A DNA stretch of 64,000 nucleotides from Cellulomonas sp. ES6 (GTDB lineage: Bacteria > Actinomycetota > Actinomycetes > Actinomycetales > Cellulomonadaceae). This document shows, in pieces, positions 36,666 through 47,577 of the stretch. The position numbers and the translations under genes are program-made. How positions within the stretch are numbered: position 1 is the stretch's first letter; the number at the start of each line of letters is the position of its first letter. The stretch spans positions 1 to 64,000 of the forward strand of contig NZ_CP125655.1 of NCBI RefSeq assembly GCF_030053835.1. The letters run 5' to 3'. The notes beneath the pieces are model-generated. The model made no database searches and was not told where the DNA came from. It saw only the letters and a program-made list of their open reading frames with translations.

Positions 36666-38264
36666 GTGATCACAGCCCAGGGCGTCGAGCTGCGCGTCGG
36701 TGCGCGCGTGCTGCTGTCGGCGGCGACGTTCCGCGTGGCGCCGGGCGACCGGATCGGCCTCGTCGGTCGCAACGGCGCCGGCAAGACCACGCTGACCAAG
36801 ACGCTCGCCGGGGAGTCGCAGCCGACCGGCGGGCAGGTGTCCCGCAGCGGCGACGTCGGGTACCTGCCGCAGGACCCCCGCTCGGGCGACCTGTCGACGC
36901 TCGCCCTGCACCGGGTGCTGTCGGCGCGCGGTCTCGACCAGATCGTCGCCGCGATGCGGGAGACCGAGGGCGCGATGGCGTCCGTGGACGACGCCACGCG
37001 GGAGGCCGCGATGGAGCGGTACGCCCGGCTCGAGGCCCGCTTCCTGGCGGCCGGCGGGTACGCGGCGGAGTCCGAGGCGCACCGCATCACGTCGAACCTC
37101 GGGCTGGACGACCGGGTGCTCGCCCAGGAGATCGGCACGCTGTCCGGCGGTCAGCGCCGGCGCGTCGAGCTGGCCCGCATCCTCTTCTCGGGCTCCGAGA
37201 CGCTCCTGCTCGACGAGCCGACGAACCACCTCGACGCCGACTCGATCGCCTGGCTGCGCGACTACCTCAAGGTGTACCCGGGCGGGTTCGTGGTCATCAG
37301 CCACGACGTCGAGCTGCTGCGCGCCACCGTGAACAAGGTGTTCCACCTGGACGCCAACCGGGGCGAGCTCGACCAGTACAACCTCGGCTGGGACGCCTAC
37401 GTGCTGCAGCGCGAGACGGACGAGAAGCGCCGCCGGCGCGAGCGGGCGAACGCCGAGAAGAAGGCCTCCGCGCTGCTCGCCCAGGCCGACAAGATGCGCG
37501 CGAAGGCCACCAAGGCGGTCGCGGCGCAGAACATGGCGCGGCGTGCCGAGCGGATGCTGTCGGGGCTCGACGAGGTCCGGGTGTCGGACAAGGTCGCCAA
37601 ACTGCGCTTCCCCGAGCCGGCGCCGTGCGGCCGCACGCCGCTCACCGCCTCCGACCTGTCGAAGTCGTACGGGTCGCAGGAGGTCTTCGCGGGCGTGGAC
37701 CTGGCGATCGACCGCGGCTCCCGCGTCGTGGTGCTCGGCCTGAACGGAGCCGGCAAGACGACGCTGCTGCGCATCCTCGCGGGGCTGGCGCAGTCCGACA
37801 CCGGCGAGGTCACCCCGGGGCACGGCCTCAAGCTCGGGTACTACGCCCAGGAGCACGAGACCCTCGACCTCGACCGCACCGTCGTGGAGAACCTCCGGTC
37901 GTCGGCCCCGGACCTCACCGACACGCAGGTCCGGTCCGTGCTCGGGTCGTTCCTGTTCTCCGGGGACGACGCCGACAAGCCCGCGAAGGTGCTGTCCGGC
38001 GGCGAGAAGACCCGCCTGGCGCTCGCGGCCCTGGTCGTGTCGAGCGCGAACGTGCTGCTGCTCGACGAGCCGACCAACAACCTCGACCCCGCCAGCCGTG
38101 AGGAGATCCTGGCGGCGCTGCGCGGCTACACGGGCGCGGTCGTGCTGGTCAGCCACGACGAGGGGGCCGTCGAGGCGCTCAACCCGGAGCGGGTCGTCCT
38201 GCTGCCCGACGGCGACGAGGACCTGTGGAACCCGTCGTACCTGGATCTGGTGACGCTGGCCTGA
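36666..38264 (+). CDS. ABC-F family ribosome-associated ATPase
   Basis: Soluble protein of 532 residues with two ABC domains and no membrane segment. Domain 1: Walker A GRNGAGKTTLTKTLAGE, signature TLSGGQRRRVELARIL, Walker B LLLDEPTNHLDAD. Linker near residues 245-300 is Lys/Arg-rich (EKRRRRERANAEKKAS). Domain 2: GLNGAGKTTLLRILAG, LSGGEKTRLALAAL, LLLDEPTNNLDP. ABC-F proteins act at the ribosomal E site in translation or antibiotic protection; this length and type resemble mycobacterial Rv1473. GTG 36666 follows GGAGGGACAGGGACC. Confidence 0.93.
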   Translation: MITAQGVELRVGARVLLSAATFRVAPGDRIGLVGRNGAGKTTLTKTLAGESQPTGGQVSRSGDVGYLPQDPRSGDLSTLALHRVLSARGLDQIVAAMRETEGAMASVDDATREAAMERYARLEARFLAAGGYAAESEAHRITSNLGLDDRVLAQEIGTLSGGQRRRVELARILFSGSETLLLDEPTNHLDADSIAWLRDYLKVYPGGFVVISHDVELLRATVNKVFHLDANRGELDQYNLGWDAYVLQRETDEKRRRRERANAEKKASALLAQADKMRAKATKAVAAQNMARRAERMLSGLDEVRVSDKVAKLRFPEPAPCGRTPLTASDLSKSYGSQEVFAGVDLAIDRGSRVVVLGLNGAGKTTLLRILAGLAQSDTGEVTPGHGLKLGYYAQEHETLDLDRTVVENLRSSAPDLTDTQVRSVLGSFLFSGDDADKPAKVLSGGEKTRLALAALVVSSANVLLLDEPTNNLDPASREEILAALRGYTGAVVLVSHDEGAVEALNPERVVLLPDGDEDLWNPSYLDLVTLA

Positions 38265-38420
38265 CGGTCGGGGGCGAGCGTCGTCCCGACCCCGTGTCCG
38301 GCGCTCGGGCCCGATCGCGCCGGCACGCCCGGTGCGCCGGTGCGTCCGGGGCCGGACGGGCGCCCCGGGCACAGGCCTGTCCGGGGCCGGACGCGCGCTC
38401 CGCACGGCGCGCCCCGCCGG

Positions 38421-39437
38421 TCAGCCCAGCTGGGAGTCGATGAGCGCGTCCTCGGTCTCCTCGTCGGACGGCCGGCGTCGGCGTGCCCGCGCCGGCTGGG
38501 CGGCGGGGCCGCCGGGGACGCGGTCCGCGGGGCCGTCCGACGAGGGGCCCGCGCCGGGCCCCTCTGCCGGGCCGGCGGGCGCACCCGGCTCCGCCGATCC
38601 GCCCGGTCCGGCCGATCCGCCCGGTCCGGCCGGTCCGCCCGACCCGCCCGGTGCCGCGCCCTCCAGCAGCTCGCGCCGGGCGAGCCACGTGAACGCGACG
38701 AGCGACCCCGCCGCGAACGTCCACCACTGGAACGCGTACGACAGGTGCGACCCCGGGTCCGTGCTGGGGGCGGGCAGCGCGCCGAGCGTCGTGGCCGCGG
38801 CGGGCGCCTCGGCGACCGCGCCGCCGTACGCCGCGTAGGACGGTGCCGTGACGCCGCCCGCGGCCAGCACCTGCGCCACGTTCACGGCCTGCACCTGCCC
38901 CGCCGGCGCCTCGCGGGTGCTCGCGGGCTCGTCCGGCCGCAGGTGCACGGTGACCTCGACCTCGCCCGGGGGCGGCTGCGGCACGTCGACCTCACCGCTC
39001 GCGTCCCGGTCCCAGGCGACCCAGCCGCGGTCGACGACCAGGACGGTGCCGTCGTCCTGCACGAGCGGCACGAGCACGTGGAAACCGGGCTGCCCGTCGA
39101 CCGGCCGGTTCCGCAGCAGCACGGCGGCGTCGGCGTCGTAGGTGCCGGTGACGGTGGCCTGCCGCCACACGTCGGACGGGTCGAGCGTGGCACCGGCCTC
39201 GGGGAGCAGCTCGGCGAGCGGTACCGGGCCGGCCTCGTAGTTCTGCTCGACCAGCCGGATCGCCGCGTCGCGCGCGACGTGCCGGTGCCACTGCCACCGC
39301 CCGAGGAACACGCACGCGACGGCCAGCACCACCGCGAGCACCAGCAGGCCGACCGCGCGCCTCGCGGCGGGGTTGCCGCGCAGCCGCACCCGCCCGCCCT
39401 CGGAGGTCGGCGCCGGGCTCGTGGGTGCCGCGGTCAT
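38421..39437 (-). CDS. SURF1-family cytochrome oxidase assembly protein
   Basis: Protein of 338 residues with two membrane helices, residues 26-44 (AVGLLVLAVVLAVACVFLGRW) and about 237-255, flanking an extracytoplasmic SURF1 domain with GRWQWHRH, LLRNRPVDGQPGFHVLVPL and VDRGWVAW. After the second helix a 90-residue cytoplasmic tail is made of Gly/Pro/Ser repeats and an acidic end. SURF1 supports insertion of heme a into oxidase, which fits ctaA in this window. ATG overlaps the next upstream gene's stop. Confidence 0.9.
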   Translation of the reverse strand: MTAAPTSPAPTSEGGRVRLRGNPAARRAVGLLVLAVVLAVACVFLGRWQWHRHVARDAAIRLVEQNYEAGPVPLAELLPEAGATLDPSDVWRQATVTGTYDADAAVLLRNRPVDGQPGFHVLVPLVQDDGTVLVVDRGWVAWDRDASGEVDVPQPPPGEVEVTVHLRPDEPASTREAPAGQVQAVNVAQVLAAGGVTAPSYAAYGGAVAEAPAAATTLGALPAPSTDPGSHLSYAFQWWTFAAGSLVAFTWLARRELLEGAAPGGSGGPAGPGGSAGPGGSAEPGAPAGPAEGPGAGPSSDGPADRVPGGPAAQPARARRRRPSDEETEDALIDSQLG

Positions 39438-39714
39438 CGCAGCCCCGGCAGCCCCGGCAGCCCCGGCAGCCCGGGCCGTGCTCCGAGCTCCAGCCGTGGC
39501 AGCTCGTCGACCGGCACGGTCTGCTTCCAGAACGCCCGGACGCCGAGGTACTCCTCGAGGTGCGCGCGGTGCTCGTCGCACGCGAGCCACACCTTGCGAC
39601 GCTCCGGCGTGTGCAGGCGCGGGTTGTTCCACAGCACGCCCCACGACGCCTCGGCGCGGCAGCCGCGGGCGCTGCAGCCGAGCTCGTCGCCGACGGGGTC
39701 GGGTGCGGGGGCGG

Positions 39715-39718
<4 letters not shown>
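39434..39718 (-). CDS. Small conserved Cys-containing protein, 94 aa
   Basis: Protein of 94 residues with GCSARGCRAEASWGVLWNNP and KVWLACDEHRAHLEEYL. The CxxxxC...C-x2-H arrangement (CSARGC, ACDEH) could hold a metal. A family of this form is found beside SURF1 genes in actinobacteria, but I do not know its function. The C-terminus carries a tandem GLP repeat from four 9-bp units. It overlaps its neighbours on both sides by 4 bases, forming an operon with SURF1 and the DUF3099 gene. Confidence 0.8.
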
Positions 39719-41128
<1,410 letters not shown>

Positions 41129-41161
41129 CCTCCCGCCCCCACGAACGGAACGGAACACCCC

Positions 41162-41929
41162 ATGGGCCTCCTCGACGGCAAGAAGCTCCTCGTCACCGGC
41201 GTCCTCACCGACGGCTCGATCGCCTTCCACGTCGCGCGCCTCGCGCAGGAGGAGGGCGCCGAGGTCGTGCTGAGCTCGTTCGGCCGGCAGTTCCGCCTCA
41301 CCCAGGCGATCGCCCGCCGCCTCCCGAAGGAGGCCCCCGTCGTGCAGCTCGACGTCACCGACGCCGAGGACCTGGCGGCGCTCGCGGACCGCGTGCGCGA
41401 GCACGTCGACCACCTGGACGGCGTCGTGCACTCCATCGGCTTCGCGCCGCAGTCGGTGATGGGCGGCAACTTCCTGTCCGGCGAGTGGGCCGACGTCGCC
41501 ACCGCCCTGGAGGTCTCGGCGTTCTCCCTGAAGTCGCTGGCGGTGGCGGCGCAGCCGCTGCTGACGGAGGGCGGCTCGATCGTCGGCCTGACGTTCGACG
41601 CGCGGTTCGCGTGGCCGGTGTACGACTGGATGGGTGTCGCGAAGGCCGCCTTCGAGGCGACCTCGCGCTACCTGGCCCGCGACCTCGGGCCGTCCGGCGT
41701 GCGCGTCAACGTCGTGTCCGCGGGCCCGATCCGCACCACCGCCGCGAAGTCGATCCCCGGCTTCGAGGCGATGGAGGGTGGCTGGGACGGCCGCGCGCCG
41801 CTGGGGTGGGACGTCACCGACCCGGAGCCGACCGCCCGCGCGGTGGCCGCGCTGCTGTCCGACTGGTTCCCCAAGACCACCGGCGAGATGATCCACGTCG
41901 ACGGCGGCGTGCACGCGATGGGCCAGTAG
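41162..41929 (+). CDS. fabI: Enoyl-ACP reductase FabI (InhA-like)
   Basis: NADH-dependent enoyl reductase of 255 residues. The start GLLDGKKLLVTGVLTDGSIAFHVARLA (core LLVTGVLTDGSIAFHVA) resembles InhA closely. The catalytic Tyr-x6-Lys is in YDWMGVAKAAFEA and HSIGFAPQSVMGG is conserved. Completes the fatty-acid elongation cycle begun by FabG upstream. ATG 41162 has a modest ribosome site. Being InhA-like, it is a plausible target of isoniazid- or triclosan-type inhibitors, by family only. Confidence 0.94.
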   Translation: MGLLDGKKLLVTGVLTDGSIAFHVARLAQEEGAEVVLSSFGRQFRLTQAIARRLPKEAPVVQLDVTDAEDLAALADRVREHVDHLDGVVHSIGFAPQSVMGGNFLSGEWADVATALEVSAFSLKSLAVAAQPLLTEGGSIVGLTFDARFAWPVYDWMGVAKAAFEATSRYLARDLGPSGVRVNVVSAGPIRTTAAKSIPGFEAMEGGWDGRAPLGWDVTDPEPTARAVAALLSDWFPKTTGEMIHVDGGVHAMGQ

Positions 41930-41942
41930 TCGTGCGACTCTG

Positions 41943-42464
41943 GTGCGCGTGACCCACCCGCACCGCCTCGTCCTGCTCCGCCACGCCAAGGCGGAGCACT
42001 CCGCCTCCCTGGAGGACCACCTGCGCCCGCTGGCGCTCACCGGACGTCGCCAGGCGTCGGAGGTCGGCACCGGGATGGGGGCCGCCGGCCTGGTGCCCGA
42101 CCTGGTGCTCGTCTCGTCCGCGCTGCGGACCCGGCAGACGTGGGACCTGGTGCGCGCGGGCCTGGGCGTGCCCGCCGACGTCGCGCGCCTGAGCGACGAG
42201 CTGTACGCGGCCGGGGTCCGGTCGCTCATCGGGCTGCTGCGCGAGGTCGAGGAGCAGGCGGCGACGGTGCTGGTCGTCGGCCACGAGCCGACGGTGTCGC
42301 AGACCGCCGCGGCGCTCGCGGGCCCCGGGTCGGACGACGCGGCGACGGCCCGCGTGCGGGTCGGCGTGCCGACCGCCACCTACAGCGTGCTGGAGGTGGA
42401 CGGCGCCTGGGCCGACCTGGTCCCCGACGCGGCGCGGCTCGTGCGGGTGGTCAGCCCGGCCTGA
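41943..42464 (+). CDS. SixA-like histidine phosphatase
   Basis: Protein of 173 residues in the phosphoglycerate-mutase-like superfamily. The catalytic His is in RLVLLRHAKAEH (RHA), with SSALRTRQTWDLV and the second His in VVGHEPTVSQTA. The short form without a large insert resembles SixA phosphohistidine phosphatases. GTG 41943 or the in-frame GTG 41949 may be used; neither has a clear ribosome site. It follows fabI by 13 bases. Confidence 0.85.
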   Translation: MRVTHPHRLVLLRHAKAEHSASLEDHLRPLALTGRRQASEVGTGMGAAGLVPDLVLVSSALRTRQTWDLVRAGLGVPADVARLSDELYAAGVRSLIGLLREVEEQAATVLVVGHEPTVSQTAAALAGPGSDDAATARVRVGVPTATYSVLEVDGAWADLVPDAARLVRVVSPA

Positions 42465-42479
42465 CGGCCCGCGCCCCGG

Positions 42480-43115
42480 TCAGCGCAGCTGGGGCAGCTC
42501 CAGCACGGCGTCCAGCCGGCCGCGCACCACGGCGTCGGCCTGCTCGCAGACCACGGGCTTGGCGTTGAACGCCACGCCGAGCCCCGCGGCGGCCAGCATG
42601 TCGAGGTCGTTCGCGCCGTCGCCGATCGCGACCGTGCGCTCCAGCGGGACCCCGGTCTCGGCGGCGTACTCGCGGAGCGTGCGAGCCTTCACGGCCCGGT
42701 CCACGACCTCGCCGGCGACCCGGCCGGTCAGCGCGCCGCCGGAGACCTCCAGCGCGTTCGCCCGGTACCGCGGGATCCCGAGGCGCGTGGCGAGCGGGCC
42801 GACGACCTCCACGAACCCGCCGGAGACCAACCCGACGGGCCAGCCGCGGCGGTCGAGCTCGGCCAGGAGCTCGACGGCGCCCGGCGTGACGACGACCTCC
42901 TCGAGCACCTCGGCGAACACGGAGACGGGCAGCCCTGCGAGGGTCGCGACGCGCGCCCGCAGGGACGCGGTGAAGTCCAGGTCGCCGCGCATCGCCCGCT
43001 CGGTGATCGCGGCGACCTCGTCCCGCGACCCGGCGTGGGCCGCGAGCAGCTCGACGACCTCCTGGGTGATGAGCGTCGAGTCGACGTCCATGACGACGAG
43101 GCGGGTGGGTGTCAC
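42480..43115 (-). CDS. serB: Phosphoserine phosphatase SerB
   Basis: HAD phosphatase of 211 residues, last step of serine synthesis. Motif I VMDVDSTLI (nucleophile Asp and acid Asp), EVVELLAAHAG cap, LVSGGFVEVV (motif II Ser), Lys in VVDRAVKARTLRE and motif IV AIGDGANDLDML are all present. It lacks the N-terminal ACT domains seen in long SerB forms. GTG 43115 lies six bases after TAGCCT on the minus strand. Confidence 0.94.
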   Translation of the reverse strand: MTPTRLVVMDVDSTLITQEVVELLAAHAGSRDEVAAITERAMRGDLDFTASLRARVATLAGLPVSVFAEVLEEVVVTPGAVELLAELDRRGWPVGLVSGGFVEVVGPLATRLGIPRYRANALEVSGGALTGRVAGEVVDRAVKARTLREYAAETGVPLERTVAIGDGANDLDMLAAAGLGVAFNAKPVVCEQADAVVRGRLDAVLELPQLR

Positions 43116-43121
43116 GCGGGC

Positions 43122-43127
43122 AGGCTA
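43122..43127 (-). promoter_or_regulatory. -10 of leaderless serB mRNA
   Basis: TAGCCT on the minus strand, six bases before GTG 43115. Confidence 0.55.
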
Positions 43128-43194
43128 GCCGGACGCGCGCGCCCGGCGCCGGACGCGTCCACGCCCGGCACCGCCGGGAGCCGCGGGGCCCGGG

Positions 43195-44436
43195 TCAGAG
43201 GCTGACGACCGCGCCCTTCGGCACGACGGTGATCCCCGACTCCGTGACCGTGAAGCCGCGCGCCAGGTCCTGCTCCCGGTCGATGCCGACCCGTGCCCGC
43301 TCGTGCACGACGACGTTCTTGTCGAGGATCGCCCGGTGCACCTGCGCGTACCGGTTGACGACGACGCCGTCCATGAGCACCGAGTCCGTGACCTGCGCCC
43401 ACGAGTGCAGGTACACGCCCGGCGACAGGACCGACCCCGACACCGTCGCGCCGGAGACGATCACGCCGGGCGACACGATCGAGTCCGCGGCGTGCCCGAG
43501 GCGTCCCGCGCCGGCGTGCACGAACTTCGCCGGCGGCAGGCCGGTGTAGCCGGTGTACACGGGCCACGCGTCGTTGTAGAGGTTGAACACCGGCTCGATC
43601 GAGATGAGGTCCTGGTTGGCCTCGTAGTACGAGTCGAGCGTCCCGACGTCCCGCCAGTACTGGCGGTCGCGGTCCGTGGAGCCCGGCACGTCGTTGTGGA
43701 TGAAGTCGTACACCGACGCGGTCCCGCGCTCGACGAACGCGGGCACCAGGTCGCCGCCCATGTCGTGCCGGCTGGTGGGGTTCTCGGCGTCCTCGGTGAC
43801 CGCGCGGCGCAGGGCGTCGGTGTTGATGACGTAGTTGCCCATCGACGCGAGGATCTCGCCGGGGGAGTCCGGCAGCGCGACCGGGTCGGTCGGCTTCTCG
43901 CGGAACGCGGCGATCTTCGTGGGGTCGGACGGGTCCGTCTCGATGACGCCGAACTGGTCGGCCATCCCGATCGGCTGCCGGATGCCGGCCACCGTGATCT
44001 CCGCGCCGGTCGCGATGTGCTGGTCGACCATCTGCGAGAAGTCCATGCGGTACACGTGGTCCGCGCCGACGACCACGACGATGTCCGGCCGCTCGTCGTC
44101 GAGGATGTTGAGGCACTGGTAGATCGCGTCGGCGCTGCCGAGGTACCAGTGCTTGCCGACCCGCTGCTGCGCGGGCACGGGGGAGACGTAGTTGCCCAGG
44201 AGGGTCGACATCCGCCACGTCTTGGACACGTGCCGGTCGAGGCTGTGGGACTTGTACTGCGTCAGCACGATGATGTGCAGGTACCGCGAGTTCACGAGGT
44301 TCGACAGCGCGAAGTCGACGAGCCGGTAGATGCCGCCGAACGGGACGGCGGGCTTGGCGCGGGCCTCGGTGAGCGGCATCAGCCGCTTGCCCTCTCCACC
44401 TGCGAGGACGATTGCCAGGATGCGCGGCGCTGCCAT
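43195..44436 (-). CDS. glgC: Glucose-1-phosphate adenylyltransferase GlgC
   Basis: Makes ADP-glucose for glycogen and capsular glucan synthesis. The 413-residue protein has the nucleotidyltransferase start [44 protein letters not shown], and a C-terminal left-handed beta-helix with hexapeptide repeats ([15 protein letters not shown]). ATG 44436 is seven bases after TAGGGT. It is divergent from glgA, as in mycobacteria (Rv1213/Rv1212c). Confidence 0.97.
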   Translation of the reverse strand: MAAPRILAIVLAGGEGKRLMPLTEARAKPAVPFGGIYRLVDFALSNLVNSRYLHIIVLTQYKSHSLDRHVSKTWRMSTLLGNYVSPVPAQQRVGKHWYLGSADAIYQCLNILDDERPDIVVVVGADHVYRMDFSQMVDQHIATGAEITVAGIRQPIGMADQFGVIETDPSDPTKIAAFREKPTDPVALPDSPGEILASMGNYVINTDALRRAVTEDAENPTSRHDMGGDLVPAFVERGTASVYDFIHNDVPGSTDRDRQYWRDVGTLDSYYEANQDLISIEPVFNLYNDAWPVYTGYTGLPPAKFVHAGAGRLGHAADSIVSPGVIVSGATVSGSVLSPGVYLHSWAQVTDSVLMDGVVVNRYAQVHRAILDKNVVVHERARVGIDREQDLARGFTVTESGITVVPKGAVVSL

Positions 44437-44443
44437 GACCCGA

Positions 44444-44449
44444 ACCCTA
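44444..44449 (-). promoter_or_regulatory. -10 of leaderless glgC mRNA
   Basis: TAGGGT on the minus strand, seven bases before ATG 44436. Confidence 0.6.
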
Positions 44450-44494
44450 GAGGCAGGACGGCCCCGACGGCGAGGCGAACCCCCGGAGTGGCGC

Positions 44495-44500
44495 TAGCGT
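44495..44500 (+). promoter_or_regulatory. -10 of leaderless glgA mRNA
   Basis: TAGCGT ends seven bases before GTG 44508. It overlaps the other candidate start GTG 44499, ruling that one out if the hexamer is used. Confidence 0.6.
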
Positions 44501-44507
44501 GTCCGAG

Positions 44508-45728
44508 GTGAGAGTCGACCTGCTGACCCGCGAGTACCCGCCCCACGTCTACGGCGGGGCCGGCGTGCACGTCGCCGAGCTCGCCGCGGTGCTGCGGCGC
44601 AGCGTCGACGTGCGGGTCCACTGCTTCGACGGCCGCCGCGACGAGCCGGGCGTGACCGGCTACGACGTGCCCTCCGACCTCGCCGGCGCCAACCCCGCCC
44701 TGGCGACGCTCGGGGTGGACCTGTCGATCGTCGACGGGGTGGGGCGCGGCGACGGGCCGGCGACCGACCTGGTGCACTCGCACACCTGGTACGCGAACCT
44801 CGCGGGCCACCTCGCCTCGCTGCTGCACGGCGTCCCGCACGTGGTGTCGGCGCACAGCCTGGAGCCGCTGCGGCCGTGGAAGGCCGAGCAGCTCGGCGGC
44901 GGCTACGCGCTGTCGTCGTGGGCGGAGCGGACGGCCTTCGAGTCGGCGGCGGCGGTGATCGCGGTGAGCGCCGGCATGCGGGCGGACATCCTGCGCAGCT
45001 ACCCGGCGATCGACCCCGAGCGGGTGCGCGTCGTGCACAACGGCATCGACCTGTCCGGGTGGCGCCGGCCCGAGGGCGACGAGCAGTGGGCGGCCGCCCG
45101 GCGGGTCGCCGAGGCCAACGGCATCGACCCGGACCGGCCGGCCGTGGTGTTCGTCGGGCGGATCACCCGGCAGAAGGGCCTGCCGTACCTGCTGCGCGCG
45201 GCCGAGTCGCTGCCGCCGGAGGTGCAGCTCGTGCTGTGCGCGGGGGCGCCCGACACGCCCGAGATCCTCGTGGAGGTCACCGAGCTGGTCGGCGACCTGC
45301 GCGCGCAGCGGGACGGCGTGGTCTGGATCGAGCGCATGCTGCCGCGCGAGGAGCTCGTGGCCGTGCTCGCGACGGGCACCGTGTTCGCCTGCCCGTCGGT
45401 GTACGAGCCGCTCGGGATCGTGAACCTGGAGGCCATGGCCGTCGGGCTCCCCGTGGTGGGCACGGCGACCGGCGGCATCCCCGAGGTCGTCGACGAGGGG
45501 GCCACCGGCTGGCTGGTGCCGATCGAGCAGGTGCAGGACGGCACGGGCACCCCCGTCGACCCCGACCGGTTCGTCGCCGACCTGGGCGCGGCGCTCGCGG
45601 GGGCCGTGTCGGACCCGGTGCGCGCGCGGGAGTGGGGCGCCGCGGCACGCCGGCGCGTCGAGGACCACTTCTCGTGGGACGCCGTGGCGGAGCGCACGCT
45701 CGACGTCTACCGGTCCGTCCTGGCCTGA
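44508..45728 (+). CDS. glgA: GlgA/GlgM-type glycogen glucosyltransferase
   Basis: GT4-family enzyme of 406 residues, of the actinobacterial type that resembles mycobacterial GlgM, which makes maltose-1-phosphate from ADP-glucose. The start VRVDLLTREYPPHVYGGAGV is the family's; VGRITRQKGLPYLLRA and the E-x7-E in YEPLGIVNLEAMAVGLP are seen. I place the start at GTG 44508 rather than GTG 44499 because family proteins begin here and a -10 lies seven bases upstream. No classical GT5 glycogen synthase is in the window. Confidence 0.92.
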   Translation: MRVDLLTREYPPHVYGGAGVHVAELAAVLRRSVDVRVHCFDGRRDEPGVTGYDVPSDLAGANPALATLGVDLSIVDGVGRGDGPATDLVHSHTWYANLAGHLASLLHGVPHVVSAHSLEPLRPWKAEQLGGGYALSSWAERTAFESAAAVIAVSAGMRADILRSYPAIDPERVRVVHNGIDLSGWRRPEGDEQWAAARRVAEANGIDPDRPAVVFVGRITRQKGLPYLLRAAESLPPEVQLVLCAGAPDTPEILVEVTELVGDLRAQRDGVVWIERMLPREELVAVLATGTVFACPSVYEPLGIVNLEAMAVGLPVVGTATGGIPEVVDEGATGWLVPIEQVQDGTGTPVDPDRFVADLGAALAGAVSDPVRAREWGAAARRRVEDHFSWDAVAERTLDVYRSVLA

Positions 45729-45761
45729 GGCCGTCCGCGGCGCGGGCGGGGCGGGGCCGCC

Positions 45762-46568
45762 TCAGCCCGGGCCGGGGTGCGTCGCCGCGGCCAGCGCCCG
45801 GCGGGCCGCCCGGTCGACGTCCCGCAGCGCCGTGGAGCGCTGGTCGGCCTGCCAGAGGTTGACCGCCGCGCCGTCGTCGGCGGTCGCGAGGTCGATGATC
45901 GCGCGCAGCCGCAGCGCCGTCCCGAGCACGCGGACGCGGCGCGGCTCGAGCCCCGGGGGCACCAGCGGGCGCAGGTCGGGCGGCGTCCGCAGCGCGGCGA
46001 TCCGCTCGGCGGCGTCCTCCCGCCAGCGGGCCACGTCCAGGGCGACCAGGGCCTCCGTCGCCCGCGTCAGCGCCGAGGCGAGGTCGCGCTCGGCGTCCGC
46101 GAGCGTGCCGACGTGCCCCACCAGAGCGGTGCGCCAGGCGGGCACGGCGTGCACCCGCCACGTCACCAGGTGCCCGGCCTCGTACACGCTGCCGAACCGC
46201 TCGACCTCCGGCACCGCGGCGAAGTCGCCGCCCGGGGTGCTGACCAGCACGGCCTCACCGGCCGCCTGGGCGGGACCGGCCACAGCTGCGGGCGCCCCGG
46301 CCGGGTCGCCCGGGGCCGGCAGCACCGCGGCGACCGTCCGCGGCCCGCTGCCCCACGCCGCGACGAGGTCCGCCAGCGTGGGCCCGCCCGGCCCGGCGAC
46401 GACGTCGGTCAGACCGGGGACGGCGGCGTCGCCCACGAGGACGCGGTGCGGCTCGTCGTCCCCCTGCACCGCGTCGAGCGTGCGCTGCACGGGGCCCGAC
46501 CCGGGCCCGGGTTCGGCGAGCCACAGGGCGAGCAGCACGGAGCGCGGCAGGGCGGGTGCGTGGTCCAC
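45762..46568 (-). CDS. Conserved hypothetical protein, 268 aa
   Basis: Soluble alpha/beta protein of 268 residues that I do not recognise beyond a likely actinobacterial hypothetical family. It has no signal peptide or membrane helix. Notable parts are LVGHVGTLADAERDLASALTRATEALVALDVARW (helical half) and AVNLWQADQRSTALRDVDRAARRAL. GTG 46568 lies six bases after TACGTT on the minus strand. It is convergent with glgA and divergent from a lone ABC ATPase gene. Confidence 0.75.
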   Translation of the reverse strand: MDHAPALPRSVLLALWLAEPGPGSGPVQRTLDAVQGDDEPHRVLVGDAAVPGLTDVVAGPGGPTLADLVAAWGSGPRTVAAVLPAPGDPAGAPAAVAGPAQAAGEAVLVSTPGGDFAAVPEVERFGSVYEAGHLVTWRVHAVPAWRTALVGHVGTLADAERDLASALTRATEALVALDVARWREDAAERIAALRTPPDLRPLVPPGLEPRRVRVLGTALRLRAIIDLATADDGAAVNLWQADQRSTALRDVDRAARRALAAATHPGPG

Positions 46569-46574
46569 CGCACC

Positions 46575-46614
46575 AACGTACGACCACGTCCGGGCGGTCC
46601 CGGGCGACTAGGGT
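46575..46614. promoter_or_regulatory. Divergent leaderless promoters
   Basis: TACGTT at 46580-46575 (minus strand) serves the hypothetical gene starting at 46568; TAGGGT at 46609-46614 (plus strand) serves the ABC ATPase. The two -10 hexamers are 28 bases apart, so -35 regions must interleave. Confidence 0.5.
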
Positions 46615-46623
46615 CTGGTGTCC

Positions 46624-47409
46624 ATGACCGACGTGCTCCACCTCCAGGACGTGACCATCCGGCGCGGGACGACGACGATCCTCGACCGGCTCTCGTGGAC
46701 GGTCCGGGAGGGCGAGCGCTGGGTGGTGCTCGGGCGCAACGGCGCGGGCAAGACCACCGTGCTCCAGGTCGCGTCCGGGCGGATGCACCCGACGTCCGGG
46801 ACCGCGGACCTGCTCGGCTCGCGGCTCGGGCGGGTCGACGTGTTCGAGCTCCGGCCGCGCATCGGCCTGGCCAGTGCGGCGCTCGCGGAGCGGATCCCCG
46901 GCGGGGAGGTCGTGCGCGACGTCGTGCTGACCGCCGCCTACGGCATGACCGGCCGGTGGCGCGAGTCGTACGAGGACGTGGACGAGGCCCGGGCCGCCGA
47001 CCTGATGGCGGCGTTCGGCGTGGCCCGGTTCGCGGACCGCCGGTACGGGACGCTCAGCGAGGGCGAGCGCAAGCGCGTCCAGATCGCCCGGGCGCTGATG
47101 AGCGACCCGGAGCTGCTGCTGCTCGACGAGCCGGCCGCGGGGCTGGACCTGGGCGGGCGCGAGGAGCTGGTGGCCGCGCTGGCCGAGCTGGCCGCCGACC
47201 GCCGCTCGCCGGTGCTGGTGCTGGTCACGCACCACGTCGAGGAGATCCCGCCGGGGTTCACGCACCTGCTGCTGCTCGCGGACGGCCGGGTGCACGCCGC
47301 CGGCCCGGTGGACGAGGTGCTGACCGCCGAGAACCTGTCGGACGCGTTCGGCACACCGCTGACGGTGGAGCGCTCCGGGGAGCGCTGGACGGCCCGCGGG
47401 CGGGCGTGA
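46624..47409 (+). CDS. Lone ABC ATPase (YlmA/ModF-like)
   Basis: Single ABC domain of 261 residues: Walker A LGRNGAGKTTVLQVASG, unusual signature TLSEGERKRVQIARAL (LSEGE in place of LSGGQ), Walker B LLLDEPAAGLDLGG, then VLVTHHVEEIPPGFTH. No permease gene adjoins it, as is usual for this family, which may not be a transporter. ATG 46624 gives a nearly leaderless mRNA from TAGGGT at 46609; GTG 46618 is an alternative but lies too near the -10. Confidence 0.88.
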   Translation: MTDVLHLQDVTIRRGTTTILDRLSWTVREGERWVVLGRNGAGKTTVLQVASGRMHPTSGTADLLGSRLGRVDVFELRPRIGLASAALAERIPGGEVVRDVVLTAAYGMTGRWRESYEDVDEARAADLMAAFGVARFADRRYGTLSEGERKRVQIARALMSDPELLLLDEPAAGLDLGGREELVAALAELAADRRSPVLVLVTHHVEEIPPGFTHLLLLADGRVHAAGPVDEVLTAENLSDAFGTPLTVERSGERWTARGRA

Positions 47410-47493
47410 GGCGGGGCTGAGCCCGCGCCGCCGCCCGGACGCTCGAGCGGGCGATCCGGACCGTATCCCTCACAGAGAAGTCAAGGGATCGTC

Positions 47494-47499
47494 TAGGAT
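47494..47499 (+). promoter_or_regulatory. -10 upstream of nfeD-like gene
   Basis: TAGGAT in an unusually AT-richer patch (47460-47505) gives a leader of about 70 bases before ATG 47578. Confidence 0.45.
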
Positions 47500-47577
47500 C
47501 GGTGGGAGAGCGGCCGTGGTCGCCGCCGACGACGACGGTGCCCGGACCGCGGGCACCCGCAGGGAAGGGGGCCGACG